Notes: generated by a model from the letters alone, not told the origin. Numbered from the stretch's first letter, positions 6,094 through 15,499 are shown. The stretch is DNA of 25,696 bases from CALZIK01 sp046756565 (GCA_046756565.1 JBHHWO010000063.1:1-25696); one strand, 5' to 3'. Program-made: numbers and translations.

Positions 6094-8733
6094 TCAAGCC
6101 TCGCCGTCCTGGCGCGCCAAGAACTCATTCCCGGCCAACAAGCGGCGAAAGGTAGGGTTTTGCTCGAGACTCTCGAGCGGATAGCCGAGCTTGAGGGCTC
6201 TTCCTACGAGATCAACAGCTCGCTTTCGTTCCCCGATGGACTCGAACGTCTCGGCCGCTACGATCAGGACTTCGACGCTATCGCCCGCAAGGGACAGTGC
6301 CTGCTCGACGAGTTCCGAAGACTCTAGATGTTGTCCGGTCAAGGCCTTCATGAGGCCAAAGCTAGCGAGCAGAAACGGCTCCTTCGGGTTCACCTCGAGG
6401 AGCTCTTCGATCATCTCGCCCGCACGTTCGTGCGCGTCCCGGGCCTTCTGCGCATCACCGGACCAGTAAAGAGCGGCTCCTAGATTGCTGTACACCTGGT
6501 AGTCGCTCGGATCAATAGCCAGAGCCTTTTCGTAAAGCCCGGCGGCCTCCAGATAGGCGCCCTGGACGAACCGAATCGTTCCGAGGTTCGAGTACGCCTC
6601 ATAGTTGGGCTCGGCGCGAATCGACTTCACGAACATCTCTCGAGCCTCTTCGATTCGGTCGAGGTAATACAGGAAGCCGCCCAGGTTGCTATAACCCCGC
6701 GCGCTGTCTGGCGTCAGCTCGGTAACCGTTTGAAACGGCTTGATCGACTCGTCGTAACGGCCCAATCGAAAATAGAAGCCGCCTAGTTGACTGTAACCAC
6801 CCCAAAAATCCGGACGAAGTGTAATCACCGCTCGGTACGTCTGTTCGGCCTCGTCGATCCTGTCGCTCGCCTCGTAGGCACGAGCCAGACCTTCGAGGGC
6901 TCGCGCGCTTCGTGGCTCGAGCTCGAGCGCTGCTTCGAAGGAACGGATAGCCTGCTCGTGGTCGCCGGTGGCGGTCTGGATCAACCCGAGCGTACTGTGG
7001 GTGGACGACGCCGTCGCATCCATTTCAACGGCCTTTTCACTCGCCTCCAAAGCGCGGTCGAGCTCGATGCGAGATCGAGTCTCGTCATAGAGCCGCCAGT
7101 AGGCCTCGCCAAGACTTGCTTGAGCTTCGACAAACGCCGGATCGTGATCGAGCGCACTTCGGAACAACGAGATCGCCGTCTCGATGTTCGACGGCTGGTC
7201 ATAGCGGAGTAGATAGCCTCGCCCGCGGAGATAGAGCTCGTTGGCATCAGGCGCGCTGGCTCGCGAACCCAAGGCCGAGTCTCCCTGAACTCCGATGGCG
7301 AGCCCCAGCATCCGCGCCAGCCGGATGGCCGATTGGTCCTGGAGATCCATGAAGTTCTCGCTCCGGCGGTCGAGAACCGCCGAATCGATCTGCCGCAGGC
7401 TCTCGGCATCGACAAGGTTCAGGGTCAGACGAAGACGATCCTGGTCGCGCTGAAGGCTGCCAGTCACGACAAGATTCACGCCAAAGGTCCGCCGGGCCCC
7501 GTCGACGCTCTCTACCGACCTCGCCTCGACCTCGGCAAACGGAACAACCCAGAGTGAGTCCCCCTCGCCCTCCAATTGCGTCAGCTTGCTGGTGATCGTC
7601 TCGACCAGCCCGGCGGCGAAGATCTCCTGGTCGCCTCCCTGAGTCGCTGCCATAACCGAGACCGGCAGAACCGCCAGGTGTTTCCTGGCCGGCAGTCCGT
7701 CTTCGGTGCCGACCATCGAGCGGATGCCGATGAAGGCCAATACGGAAACCAAGACACCAGCAGCGACTAGGAATGTCCACCCGAATCTACCGCTTCGATC
7801 GACACGCGTCGGGGCCTGCGGGCCGACGCCTGCCCACTTCGACGCGGGCGCATCGGCCGAGGCACCGGCGGCAGCTTCGCTCTCGACCTTCTTGCGCAGC
7901 CATCGGAGTTCGTTGCAGACGTCGCGCGCGGTCTGGAACCTCTTGTCTGGGCTCTTCTCCAAACAGAGCTGAAGTACGCGATTCAGCGCTTGCGGCAGAG
8001 AGGCTTTCACCTCGGTCGGCGGCACGGGCGCTGCCCTGAGGATGGCGGAGAGTACCGACATCTTGCCGTCGCCCATGAACGGGCGCTGCCCCGTGACCAT
8101 TTCGTAGAGCACGATTCCGAGCGAGAAGATGTCGGAGCGTGCATCGACGTCGTGACCCTGCGCCTGCTCCGGTGACATGTAGGCCACGGTGCCGAGGATC
8201 TGGCCCTCCTGAGTCACCATGGTCTTCGTGGTCAGAGTCTCGTCGTCCTCATCGATAGCCCCGCCGACTCGCTTGGCCAGACCGAAGTCGAGGATCTTGA
8301 CTCTGCCCTCTTCGGTGACCATGACGTTTGTCGGCTTGAGATCCCGATGGGCGATTCCCTTTTCGTGGGCCGCCGCCAAGGCGTCCGCCAGCGGGACAGC
8401 AATCTCGAAGAACCGATCGAGAGCGACTCCGCCGCGAGAGATCTCGTCCTTTAGATCGTGGCCTTCGACGTGCTCCATTGCCAGGAAGCGAATCTCGTCT
8501 GCCTCCTCGATCGTGTGAAGGGTGACGATGTTGGGATGGTTGAGGGCAGCCACCGCCTTGGCCTCGCGCTCGAAGCGAGCCAGCCGGTCCGAGTCGGAGG
8601 CCATCTCCTCCGGCAGCACCTTGAGAGCCACTCGACGGTCGAGCCTTGAATCCTCGGCCAGATAGACCGCGCCCATACCGCCTTCCCCGAGCTTCTCGAG
8701 GATCTTGTAATGGGAGATCGTGGTACCGATCAT
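6094..8733 (-). CDS. Transmembrane Ser/Thr protein kinase with TolB-like and TPR regions
   Basis: This 879-aa Hanks-type kinase phosphorylates Ser/Thr on proteins. The kinase domain (about 9-280) has the Gly loop LGEGGMGAVY (15-24), the ATP lysine K38 (VALK), the catalytic HRDLKPTN (129-136), DFG at 149-151 and GTVAYMSPEQ (181-190) in place of APE. All essential residues are present. A single membrane helix (about 318-337) follows. Residues about 350-450 resemble the TolB-like/FlgO-like region (HLAVLPV..., GLVETITSKL, LVVTGSLQ, LRLTLNLVD) commonly fused to such kinases. From about 500 to the end are some nine to ten tetratricopeptide repeats, probably extracytoplasmic and protein-binding. The start is the ATG at 8733 with AGGGGAG upstream. 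This architecture is typical of Acidobacteriota. The interrupted cupredoxin-like gene follows 18 nt downstream. Confidence 0.92.
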   Translation of the reverse strand: MIGTTISHYKILEKLGEGGMGAVYLAEDSRLDRRVALKVLPEEMASDSDRLARFEREAKAVAALNHPNIVTLHTIEEADEIRFLAMEHVEGHDLKDEISRGGVALDRFFEIAVPLADALAAAHEKGIAHRDLKPTNVMVTEEGRVKILDFGLAKRVGGAIDEDDETLTTKTMVTQEGQILGTVAYMSPEQAQGHDVDARSDIFSLGIVLYEMVTGQRPFMGDGKMSVLSAILRAAPVPPTEVKASLPQALNRVLQLCLEKSPDKRFQTARDVCNELRWLRKKVESEAAAGASADAPASKWAGVGPQAPTRVDRSGRFGWTFLVAAGVLVSVLAFIGIRSMVGTEDGLPARKHLAVLPVSVMAATQGGDQEIFAAGLVETITSKLTQLEGEGDSLWVVPFAEVEARSVESVDGARRTFGVNLVVTGSLQRDQDRLRLTLNLVDAESLRQIDSAVLDRRSENFMDLQDQSAIRLARMLGLAIGVQGDSALGSRASAPDANELYLRGRGYLLRYDQPSNIETAISLFRSALDHDPAFVEAQASLGEAYWRLYDETRSRIELDRALEASEKAVEMDATASSTHSTLGLIQTATGDHEQAIRSFEAALELEPRSARALEGLARAYEASDRIDEAEQTYRAVITLRPDFWGGYSQLGGFYFRLGRYDESIKPFQTVTELTPDSARGYSNLGGFLYYLDRIEEAREMFVKSIRAEPNYEAYSNLGTIRFVQGAYLEAAGLYEKALAIDPSDYQVYSNLGAALYWSGDAQKARDAHERAGEMIEELLEVNPKEPFLLASFGLMKALTGQHLESSELVEQALSLAGDSVEVLIVAAETFESIGERKRAVDLVGRALKLGYPLESLEQNPTFRRLLAGNEFLARQDGEA

Positions 8734-8906
8734 CGAGGAGCTCCCCTAAGAGGAGCACTTCCCTGTTTCTCAGGTGACCGAAGTCTAGCGGAGATGGCGG
8801 CTCGCCCCGGTGTGGACCTTCAGGCGCCGGCGCTCCACCGCGATCGAACAGCGCGGCCCCAAGAGCCTGATTTCAGCCGCGCGGTCTCCGGCTCACCCGA
8901 GGCGAG

Positions 8907-8924
8907 CACCCGCCTTTGCGGGTG
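8907..8924. other. Perfect 7-bp hairpin between divergent genes
   Basis: CACCCGC, a 4-nt loop, then GCGGGTG. It lies in the 277-nt region between the divergent kinase and metalloprotease genes. There is no U-run, so it is not a classic terminator. It could be an operator, a leader structure or part of a dispersed repeat; the sequence does not decide. Confidence 0.35.
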
Positions 8925-9010
8925 GGCAGTGGCGGAGGTGTTGGGTGTAATGTAACTTGAAATCCCCGACACGCCTGCCCGGTTGTCATCAGCCGAAAGG
9001 AAACCGAGCC

Positions 9011-12000
9011 ATGACGCCACACGCGGTTGCCCTCTACACCGTTCTTCTTCTCTTTCCTGCGAGCCTGGCTGCCCGGCAGGCCGAGGCCGAGCGAGACGAG
9101 TCGCCCCCTGCCGCGATCACTACCTTGGAGCATGTTCAAGAGTCGATGCTCGCACGGTTCTTCCTCGACTTCGGCCGGGACTGGATCATCGAGTGGTCGA
9201 ACGACGGTCGACGCGTGCGCTCGTTGGTGGGCGTCGCCGCGGCCGATGCCGACATCGAGCCCTCGGCGGCCGCCGTCTGGTTCCTGCGCGAGACCGCTTC
9301 GCTGCTGGGCCTTGACGGCGAGCTGACTGATCTCAAGCTGGTCGAGGAGCGCGAGAGCCTCGGCGGGCGTCACCTCTCGTACCAGCAGATCCACGAAGGC
9401 CTGCCCGTCGAGAACGGGTGGGTCCAGGTCAACCTCGACTCGACGGGCCAGGTAGTGAGCGTGTTCAACACCCACTCGCCGTTTCCGGCGCTCGAGCAAG
9501 AAGCCTTCATAGACCGCGAACGGGCCGTCGAGGTGGCGATCGACGAGTACCTCCGAACGACGCCGCGGAGCCGCTCCAAGTACGACCCGCCGGATGCGCC
9601 GTTCGACCCCGTGCTGGTCGGCGAGCTCGAGCTGGCGGAGGATCCCCAGGTCGAAGACGTCTACTTCGCCGACGACGGCTTGCTGCGCCGGAGCTACAAG
9701 ATCCGCATCCATGGCAGCGTTCCGCGCGGTCTCAAGGAGTTCGTGATCGATGCCGCCACCGGAACGGTCCTCCGCCGGCTCGACTACCTGTACTCCGCCA
9801 AGGACGGCAGCGGCAGGGTCTTCGTGCCAAATCCGGTGAACTCGCAGAACGACAACAGCCTCGATGACGGCAACGACGCCAACGCGCAGGTGCCCAATGG
9901 AGCCTACGCCAACCGTACGCTGCTGAATCTCGCCGGGCCCGCCGCGGGCAAGTACAGCCTCAAGGGACCGTTCGTGGTGTTGGAGGACATCCAGCAGCCG
10001 ACCAACAGTCCACCCACGGACGCCGCCGCGACCTTCAACTTCCAGCGCGACGCCAACGACTTCGAGGCGGTGGTAGCCTACTACCACGTCGATCGCGTGC
10101 AGCGCTACATCCAGTCGCTGGGCTTCTCGAACATCAACAACCGCCAGATCCGAGTCGACCCACACGGCGAGGGCAACGACGACAACTCGTACTACAACCC
10201 GACACCTCAAGGCAGCGGCTTTCTGACCTTTGGCGACGGCGGTGTCGACGATGCCGAGGACGCCGACGTCATCATCCACGAGTACGGCCACTCGATCCAC
10301 GACAACCAGGCGCCGGGGAAATACCCGGCGAACGGACAGGCCGGCGCGATGGGCGAGGCGTTTGGTGACTATTTGGCGGTCAGCACTTCCTGGACCGAGA
10401 CCACGGCCAGCGGCCACACAGTTCCGTGTTTCGCAGAGTGGGATGCCGCTGCGAGTAACGACGCCTGCGAGAGCAACCCAGCGTGCAACGTCGCAGCGAA
10501 TCCTCCCTGCCTGCGCCGGATCGATCGCAACAGGACGATGGCCGGCCTGACCGGCAGTGTCCACCAGAACGGCGAAATCTGGTCGCGCGCGCTCTGGGAC
10601 ATGCTCAATCAGATCGGCCGCACGACCACCGATCGAGTGGTGCTCCAGAGCCACTTCAATGTCACCAAGACCCCAAGCATGCGCGACGGCGCGCTGGCAG
10701 TCTTGAGCGCGGACCTACAGCTGTTTCAAGGCTCCCACCTGAACGCGATCTGCCAGATCTTCCGCAACCGCGGCATCCTCACCGCTGCCGACTGTCCTCA
10801 GACTCCGTCGCCGACCGGCACCCAGGACACGCTCGTCGTGCTGGTCGAGTTCTCCGACCAGGGGCTGCCGGACGATCCCCTGACCTATGCCGAGGTCAAC
10901 AAAATCGTGAACGGCCTGAACGCATACCTCAAGGAGGTCGCCTACGGCGGTCCGACGCTGAAAGCCACCGTCAAGGGATGGTACGAGCTCGGCAACACGC
11001 GCGATCACTACTACGACAAGACCAAGGCCAACCTCTTGATCGAGCTCGTCGACGACGTTATCGCCCTGATCCACAAGAAGGAGCCGAAGTTCGACTTCAA
11101 GATACTCGAGCGCATGATCGTCCTGACCAATGACGATGGATCCGGCAACGAAACGCGTGGGCAGAAAGAATGGGCCACCACCGGGCCATGGCCGTACGAG
11201 CTGCCCAAGGCCTTGGGCGCCAAGCGTCTGTCGGTATCGGTTCATCGCTACGATCACACCGAAGCGCAACTCACCCATGCACTCGGCCACCACTTCGGGT
11301 TGATCGATCTCTATGCCCACGAAGGCGTGACCTTCCCGCGCAAGTACGCCGACGGGTGGGGGAACATGGCCAAGGACAAGGGCAAGTTCACCAATGTCCA
11401 TTTCCTCGGCTCTTCCAAGGTCCGGCCGAGCTGGCTGGGCGGCGACGACCTCACCTTCATCGACCGGCCGGATCCCGGTCAGAGCCATCAGCAGACGTAC
11501 AAACTGTGGCGGCAGGAGACGGACGGCGCCAACCAGCGTGAGCTCTTGCAGATCGGTACGACGCCGGAGCTCGGAGCCAACGACAGGGTCCAGGAGCGGG
11601 TGTCCTATTTCGTCGAGGCGCGCAAGAAAGCCGGCACCTACGACGGCAATCTGCCGGCGGACGGCGTGCTGGTCTACTACCTCAACGAGGACATCGCCCA
11701 GGGGTTCGGCCCGCTCCGGCTGGTCGACGCCACGCCGGCGGACAACGACCTCACCAACGCCGCCCTGACGGTCGGCAAGAAGCTCACGAACATCGACGGC
11801 AGCGGCCTGAACCTCGAGGTCCTCGCGGCCGAAGCCGGCGGCTCGGAAGACTACCGGATCAAGGTCGACTACGCACCGCCGCAAACCGACGTCGACGTGT
11901 GGATCCGACAGCGCGACAGCCACTGGCGCACCCCCGACGTCTGGGTCGACTCGCCGGCCTGCACCTCCGGTGTCTGCGGTTTCGACAAAGACAAGGGGCG

Positions 12001-13456
12001 CACGGAAACCGACCGGGATGAGAAACCCAAGGCGGGAGTCACCAACAGGGTCTACGCCCGCATTCACAACAGAGGCCCCGGAACGGCTCACGCCATCCGG
12101 GTCGATTTCTACATCTCCGATCCCTCGCACGGCATCGACGGCGGAGGCGTCGACCCCGACACCGGGGCCAGCACCGCCTTCAACAAGCACTACTTCAAGA
12201 CCATCCCGGTTCTTGCCAAGGGCAAGGATGTTCCGGTCTACATCGAGTGGAAGCCGGATCCCAAGGGATCTCGCGCCTGCATCAAGGTCAAGATCCAGAA
12301 GGTCGTCAACGACACCAACGATTTCAATCAGGTCACGCAGGAGAACATCACCGCGTACGACACGACCAAGTCGAGCCCCTACACCCCGGTGGTGCACTCC
12401 TTCCGCGTGGCCAACCCCTACAAGAAGGCGATTCTCGTCTACCTCCGTGCGGATAACGTTCCGGCCGGCTGGGACGCCGAGTTGATGCCGGAGAAGAAAT
12501 ACCTGTCCGTTGGTGGAAGCTTCGACGCGAAGGCCACGATTCGCGCGCCCAAGGCCTACCGCGTGTGCAGCTCCGAGCTCATCGACATCACCGCCTGGTA
12601 TCCGAGCGGCGACACCCTGATCGAGCTGGGAGGCACCACCGCTCAGATCAATCTGAAGAAGAGCGCGAAGCTCAAGGCCAAGACGACCTACGGGCCCTGC
12701 GTCGATGGCGAGGACTACCCGTTCGAGCCTCCACCGGGCGGCGAGATCTGCAGCGTCATCACCAGCAGCGGCTGCACCGATCCGCCGCTCCCCAACCAGC
12801 ACGTTTATCTCGAGTACACGGGCCCGGACGGTGAAACGATCTATCGCGACATCCTCACCGATGCGAACGGCTGCTATGAGGACTTCCTGGTCAACCCGCG
12901 GCCGGGCGATTGGGGAGTTCAGGCGATCTATCCCGGTGACGACTGTAACGGCCCGGACGCGCCGCCCGTCGTCAAGATCCACGCCGGCGAGAACTGGTGT
13001 TGCCTCGACGGCGCGGTTTCTCTGATGCTCATCCAGGAGTGTCGCGAAAAGGGCGGTGTGCCCTTCGAGCGCCTCGAAGACGCCGAGCGCCACTGCCGCC
13101 GCCCGGTCTGGTGTTGTGCGCGAGAACGGGTCTTCGAGGCCAATGCCGCCGAATGCCGAGAGCACGGCGGCACAGCTCATGCCAGCCGAGAGGAGGCCGA
13201 GCGCTACTGCTTCGGCGAGGTCTGGTGCTGTCTCGACGAAGAGGTCTTCGAAGCCCCCGAGCCGGAGTGCCTCGGGCGCGGTGGGTCGGCCCACGCCGAT
13301 CCCGACCAGGCAGAGCGCTACTGCTTCGGCGAGATCTTCTGCTGTCTCGACGGCGAGCTCTTCGGAGCGCCAGCCGCGGAGTGCAGGGAACGGGGCGGCA
13401 CGGCCTACGTCGAACCCGACGAGGCCGAGCGCCGTTGCCGGGAGACTCGGCCCTAG
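9011..13456 (+). CDS. Large secreted metalloprotease: fungalysin-type (M36) plus inactive M6-like domain
   Basis: The start is the ATG at 9011 (AAAGGA 9 nt upstream), giving 1481 aa. A signal peptide spans about 1-22. A fungalysin/thermolysin-type propeptide lies at about 70-240 (YQQIHEGLPVENGWVQVNL). The catalytic part carries HEYGH at 423-427 and the third zinc ligand Glu449 in MGEAFGDY, so an active zinc endopeptidase is expected. A second region (about 606-955) resembles the immune-inhibitor-A (M6) fold, including YFVEARKKAG...GVLVYYLNED, but its zinc motif reads HALGH (756-760): the catalytic Glu is Ala, so this domain should be inactive. From about 961 (VDVWIRQRDSHW) come CARDB/Ig-like beta domains. 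Residues 1329 to near the end hold four 38-residue Cys-rich repeats. The gene converges on the serine protease gene with a 4-bp overlap. Confidence 0.88.
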   Translation: MTPHAVALYTVLLLFPASLAARQAEAERDESPPAAITTLEHVQESMLARFFLDFGRDWIIEWSNDGRRVRSLVGVAAADADIEPSAAAVWFLRETASLLGLDGELTDLKLVEERESLGGRHLSYQQIHEGLPVENGWVQVNLDSTGQVVSVFNTHSPFPALEQEAFIDRERAVEVAIDEYLRTTPRSRSKYDPPDAPFDPVLVGELELAEDPQVEDVYFADDGLLRRSYKIRIHGSVPRGLKEFVIDAATGTVLRRLDYLYSAKDGSGRVFVPNPVNSQNDNSLDDGNDANAQVPNGAYANRTLLNLAGPAAGKYSLKGPFVVLEDIQQPTNSPPTDAAATFNFQRDANDFEAVVAYYHVDRVQRYIQSLGFSNINNRQIRVDPHGEGNDDNSYYNPTPQGSGFLTFGDGGVDDAEDADVIIHEYGHSIHDNQAPGKYPANGQAGAMGEAFGDYLAVSTSWTETTASGHTVPCFAEWDAAASNDACESNPACNVAANPPCLRRIDRNRTMAGLTGSVHQNGEIWSRALWDMLNQIGRTTTDRVVLQSHFNVTKTPSMRDGALAVLSADLQLFQGSHLNAICQIFRNRGILTAADCPQTPSPTGTQDTLVVLVEFSDQGLPDDPLTYAEVNKIVNGLNAYLKEVAYGGPTLKATVKGWYELGNTRDHYYDKTKANLLIELVDDVIALIHKKEPKFDFKILERMIVLTNDDGSGNETRGQKEWATTGPWPYELPKALGAKRLSVSVHRYDHTEAQLTHALGHHFGLIDLYAHEGVTFPRKYADGWGNMAKDKGKFTNVHFLGSSKVRPSWLGGDDLTFIDRPDPGQSHQQTYKLWRQETDGANQRELLQIGTTPELGANDRVQERVSYFVEARKKAGTYDGNLPADGVLVYYLNEDIAQGFGPLRLVDATPADNDLTNAALTVGKKLTNIDGSGLNLEVLAAEAGGSEDYRIKVDYAPPQTDVDVWIRQRDSHWRTPDVWVDSPACTSGVCGFDKDKGRTETDRDEKPKAGVTNRVYARIHNRGPGTAHAIRVDFYISDPSHGIDGGGVDPDTGASTAFNKHYFKTIPVLAKGKDVPVYIEWKPDPKGSRACIKVKIQKVVNDTNDFNQVTQENITAYDTTKSSPYTPVVHSFRVANPYKKAILVYLRADNVPAGWDAELMPEKKYLSVGGSFDAKATIRAPKAYRVCSSELIDITAWYPSGDTLIELGGTTAQINLKKSAKLKAKTTYGPCVDGEDYPFEPPPGGEICSVITSSGCTDPPLPNQHVYLEYTGPDGETIYRDILTDANGCYEDFLVNPRPGDWGVQAIYPGDDCNGPDAPPVVKIHAGENWCCLDGAVSLMLIQECREKGGVPFERLEDAERHCRRPVWCCARERVFEANAAECREHGGTAHASREEAERYCFGEVWCCLDEEVFEAPEPECLGRGGSAHADPDQAERYCFGEIFCCLDGELFGAPAAECRERGGTAYVEPDEAERRCRETRP
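12995..13450 (+). repeat. Four tandem 38-codon Cys-rich repeats in the metalloprotease C-terminus
   Basis: The units start at 12995 and every 114 bp after it. The pattern is (W/F)CC-x(12)-EC-x(3-4)-GG-x(9)-AER-x-C, with four cysteines per unit (for example WCCLDEEVF ... AERYC). Repeats 2-4 are most alike and repeat 1 is the most diverged. These are probably small disulfide-locked modules for binding or surface retention; this is inference. Confidence 0.8.
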
Positions 13457-14778
13457 TACAGGAGCGGGATGCCGAAGTAGTTGGAGGCCATGTAGAAGGC
13501 CCAGTTGCAGCCCGCTGCCGTCGTCCCCGAAGACGACTGACCCTTGTAAATTCCGTATGCGGTCAGCCAGAGGAACCATGGGCCACCGCTATCGCCGGGG
13601 AAGCACTCGAGGCTCGGACCGGAGACCCGGATCCACACGCTGCTGCAGGTGGTCCCGGGACAGGCGTTGGCGTAGGTCGGCTGGAAGTTCTTGGTCTGGA
13701 TCGTGCCGCAGCTGTAGCCCGTCGTCATGCCCCTATGGCAGACGTAGCCGCCGACGCTCTGAGCGTTCCGGCTGCGCTGCGCCTGGAGGGTCCGGTAGGA
13801 AGTCGTCGAGCTGGCGTAGAAGTGCGGCAGCTCCCAATGGGGGGTCGTATGCCACTGGACGTCCTGGTTCGAGTCGCGGATCTCATCGACGAAGGTCGTC
13901 CCGTAGCTCACTCCGCCAAACTCGGAGTAGGTCTGGTTGTTTCCGCAGTGCCCGGCCGTGATGTAGCCCTTGACTCCGACCGCGTGCCGGACCGCAAAGC
14001 CGGAGGTGCAGGTCGACAGATTGGCGCCGCCGCGCGTGTGGCCGTCGCTGGCCGGCACATCGATCTCTTCGAAGCGGATCTTTTGTTTGAGCAGCGCCTC
14101 GATAAAGGGCGACTGCGCCCTCTCTATCGCCCGACTCACGGCCTCCACGGACATCGGATGCGATCCGTCCTCCGCCTTCGCCACGAAGAGAACGATCTCG
14201 CCGGTCTTGACGTCGACCTCAAGGCCCGAGAGGACCGGTATCGCGGCCTGTAACTCGGGGCTCGCGCCGCGGACGACGTCCTCGAGCACCCGCAGGGTGG
14301 TCTCGGCGCCCATCTTGAGGTCGAAGCGCACACCTGAGCCCAGCATCACTTCCTTGATCTCCGAGGGAGGCTCCTCCTTGCCCGTCAGGCGCACGACCAC
14401 ATGGAAATCGGGCTCGTGCTCGATCCAGGCTCCGGCGAAGCGACCCCGGGTCATCTCCTCGACCTTCGCCATGGCCTCGCCTACCCGTCCCTGCAGGCCG
14501 AGTCGCCGCTGGGCCTCCTCGAGGCTCACGTCGTAGTCCTTCGCGTACGAGCGCGCCTCCAGCAGGGCCTCCTTGTTGGCCACCTGGTCGTCACCCATCT
14601 CGCCCACGTCCTCAGCGGGCTTTTCGCGCGCCTGGATCAGCGTGTCCACGCTCTCGTTCGCGACCGGTAGGACCTCGCGCCCCTTCGCGGAGGCATCGGC
14701 CTTGTCCTCCTGGCTCACGACCGGCTGCACCAGCAGGAACACCACACCGACTCCGTTGGCTAACAGTCGCACTCTCAT
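13453..14778 (-). CDS. Secreted trypsin-fold serine protease, alpha-lytic (S1E-like) type
   Basis: The product is 441 aa with a signal peptide (about 1-22), a long pro-region (about 25-250) and a chymotrypsin-fold catalytic domain (about 251-441). The catalytic residues are His277 in YITAGHCGN, Asp306 in NQDVQW and Ser397 in FPGDSGGPW. Cysteines pair plausibly (C257/C278, C347/C357, C392/C417). The C278 next to the catalytic His and the large pro-region, partly like the alpha-lytic protease pro-domain, suggest autocatalytic maturation with the pro-region as folding chaperone. The start is the ATG at 14778 with GGAGG about 9 nt upstream. Its stop overlaps the stop of the convergent metalloprotease gene in a shared CTAG (13453-13456). 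It probably acts outside the cell in protein degradation or in processing neighbouring secreted proteins. Confidence 0.9.
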   Translation of the reverse strand: MRVRLLANGVGVVFLLVQPVVSQEDKADASAKGREVLPVANESVDTLIQAREKPAEDVGEMGDDQVANKEALLEARSYAKDYDVSLEEAQRRLGLQGRVGEAMAKVEEMTRGRFAGAWIEHEPDFHVVVRLTGKEEPPSEIKEVMLGSGVRFDLKMGAETTLRVLEDVVRGASPELQAAIPVLSGLEVDVKTGEIVLFVAKAEDGSHPMSVEAVSRAIERAQSPFIEALLKQKIRFEEIDVPASDGHTRGGANLSTCTSGFAVRHAVGVKGYITAGHCGNNQTYSEFGGVSYGTTFVDEIRDSNQDVQWHTTPHWELPHFYASSTTSYRTLQAQRSRNAQSVGGYVCHRGMTTGYSCGTIQTKNFQPTYANACPGTTCSSVWIRVSGPSLECFPGDSGGPWFLWLTAYGIYKGQSSSGTTAAGCNWAFYMASNYFGIPLLY

Positions 14779-15142
14779 CGGATTTCCCTCCGTGAAAAGC
14801 CTGCGGTACGCACCGTCACAGCCCGGCGCATCTCGATCACGGCGCGGTACGTTTGAATGAGCATAGCAGGCTTCAACCGCAGCGCTTCTATAGCGAATCT
14901 CTTTTTCGTCCTACCAGGTCGACGGACTCGTCGACTTTCAAGCGACGAGCCCTCCAAGAAACCGCATCAGAGACGCCAAGGGCATCCGTTGGAGTTCGTT
15001 GTCATTGTCGTCTCGCCGCTCCACATGTCGCTCGCAACTGTAACCAAGTCACAGACACCCGGTGGAAGCTCCTCTACTCTAGAGCTTCATTTACAGGAGC
15101 CGGCGGCAGGTCGGGGATAAGAGCCGCCGCCCAGGAGAACGA
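14779..15142. other. Intergenic region between divergent secreted-protein genes
   Basis: This 364-nt stretch should hold promoters in both directions. One inverted repeat stands out at 14927-14949 (CTCGTCG, 9-nt spacer, CGACGAG), a candidate operator or hairpin. No coding signal is seen. Confidence 0.4.
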
Positions 15143-15499
15143 ATGAGCGAGACTTTCATGCGGCGGCTCCGCGCGGCCTTTCTACCTTCGCTGATGGCGC
15201 TCGCGGCCGCCGCCCTGGCGGCGCCGGGCGCGACTGCGCTAGGCAGCTCGACCGGCACCCTTCGAGTAGAGGTCGTTGAATTCCAGGACGCCCAGGGCAA
15301 CCCGATCGGCACCTTGCCGCCGGGTTTCACGCTTCAGCCGGCTCTCCCAGGCGTCAGCGGAATTCCCAACGCCGGCAACAGCGGCAACGGCACGGTCGTC
15401 TTCGGCGGCAGTGCGGCCGCGACGGGCAGCGCAGAGACTGCGGTAATCGACCTCGTCACCGACTCACGCACGAGCTCAGGAGCTGGCACGGCCGGTTGA
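15143..15499 (+). CDS. Small secreted protein, possibly truncated
   Basis: The product is 118 aa from an ATG with AGGAG 5 nt upstream. The signal peptide is clear: MRRLR then a hydrophobic alanine-rich stretch, with cleavage near ATA-LGSS around residue 33. The mature 85 residues are Gly/Ala/Ser/Thr rich with a short beta-like start (TLRVEVVEFQDAQGNPIG). It ends in a low-complexity GAGTAG tail about 90 bp before the second 168-bp element. No family is recognised. The short mature region could reflect C-terminal loss. Confidence 0.6.
   Translation: MSETFMRRLRAAFLPSLMALAAAALAAPGATALGSSTGTLRVEVVEFQDAQGNPIGTLPPGFTLQPALPGVSGIPNAGNSGNGTVVFGGSAAATGSAETAVIDLVTDSRTSSGAGTAG

Noticed and set aside
8957..9010. 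Upstream TTG start for the metalloprotease
   Set aside because: It would put 18 residues before a good signal peptide; the ATG at 9011 has the ribosome site.
8873..10654. Long minus-strand open frame opposite the metalloprotease gene
   Set aside because: High-GC shadow: low-complexity Arg/Val/Ala-rich product with no motifs, while the plus strand carries conserved propeptide and HEYGH motifs.
10715..13579. 954-codon minus-strand open frame
   Set aside because: Antisense to the M6-like and Cys-repeat regions of the metalloprotease, which have recognisable motifs; the antisense product has none.
14902..14938. Hammerhead-ribozyme-like stretch on the minus strand (GACGAGTCC ... GGACGAAA)
   Set aside because: The core CUGANGA is not met (UCGACGA instead), no matching stem III or cleavage site was found, and an alternative hairpin uses the same bases.
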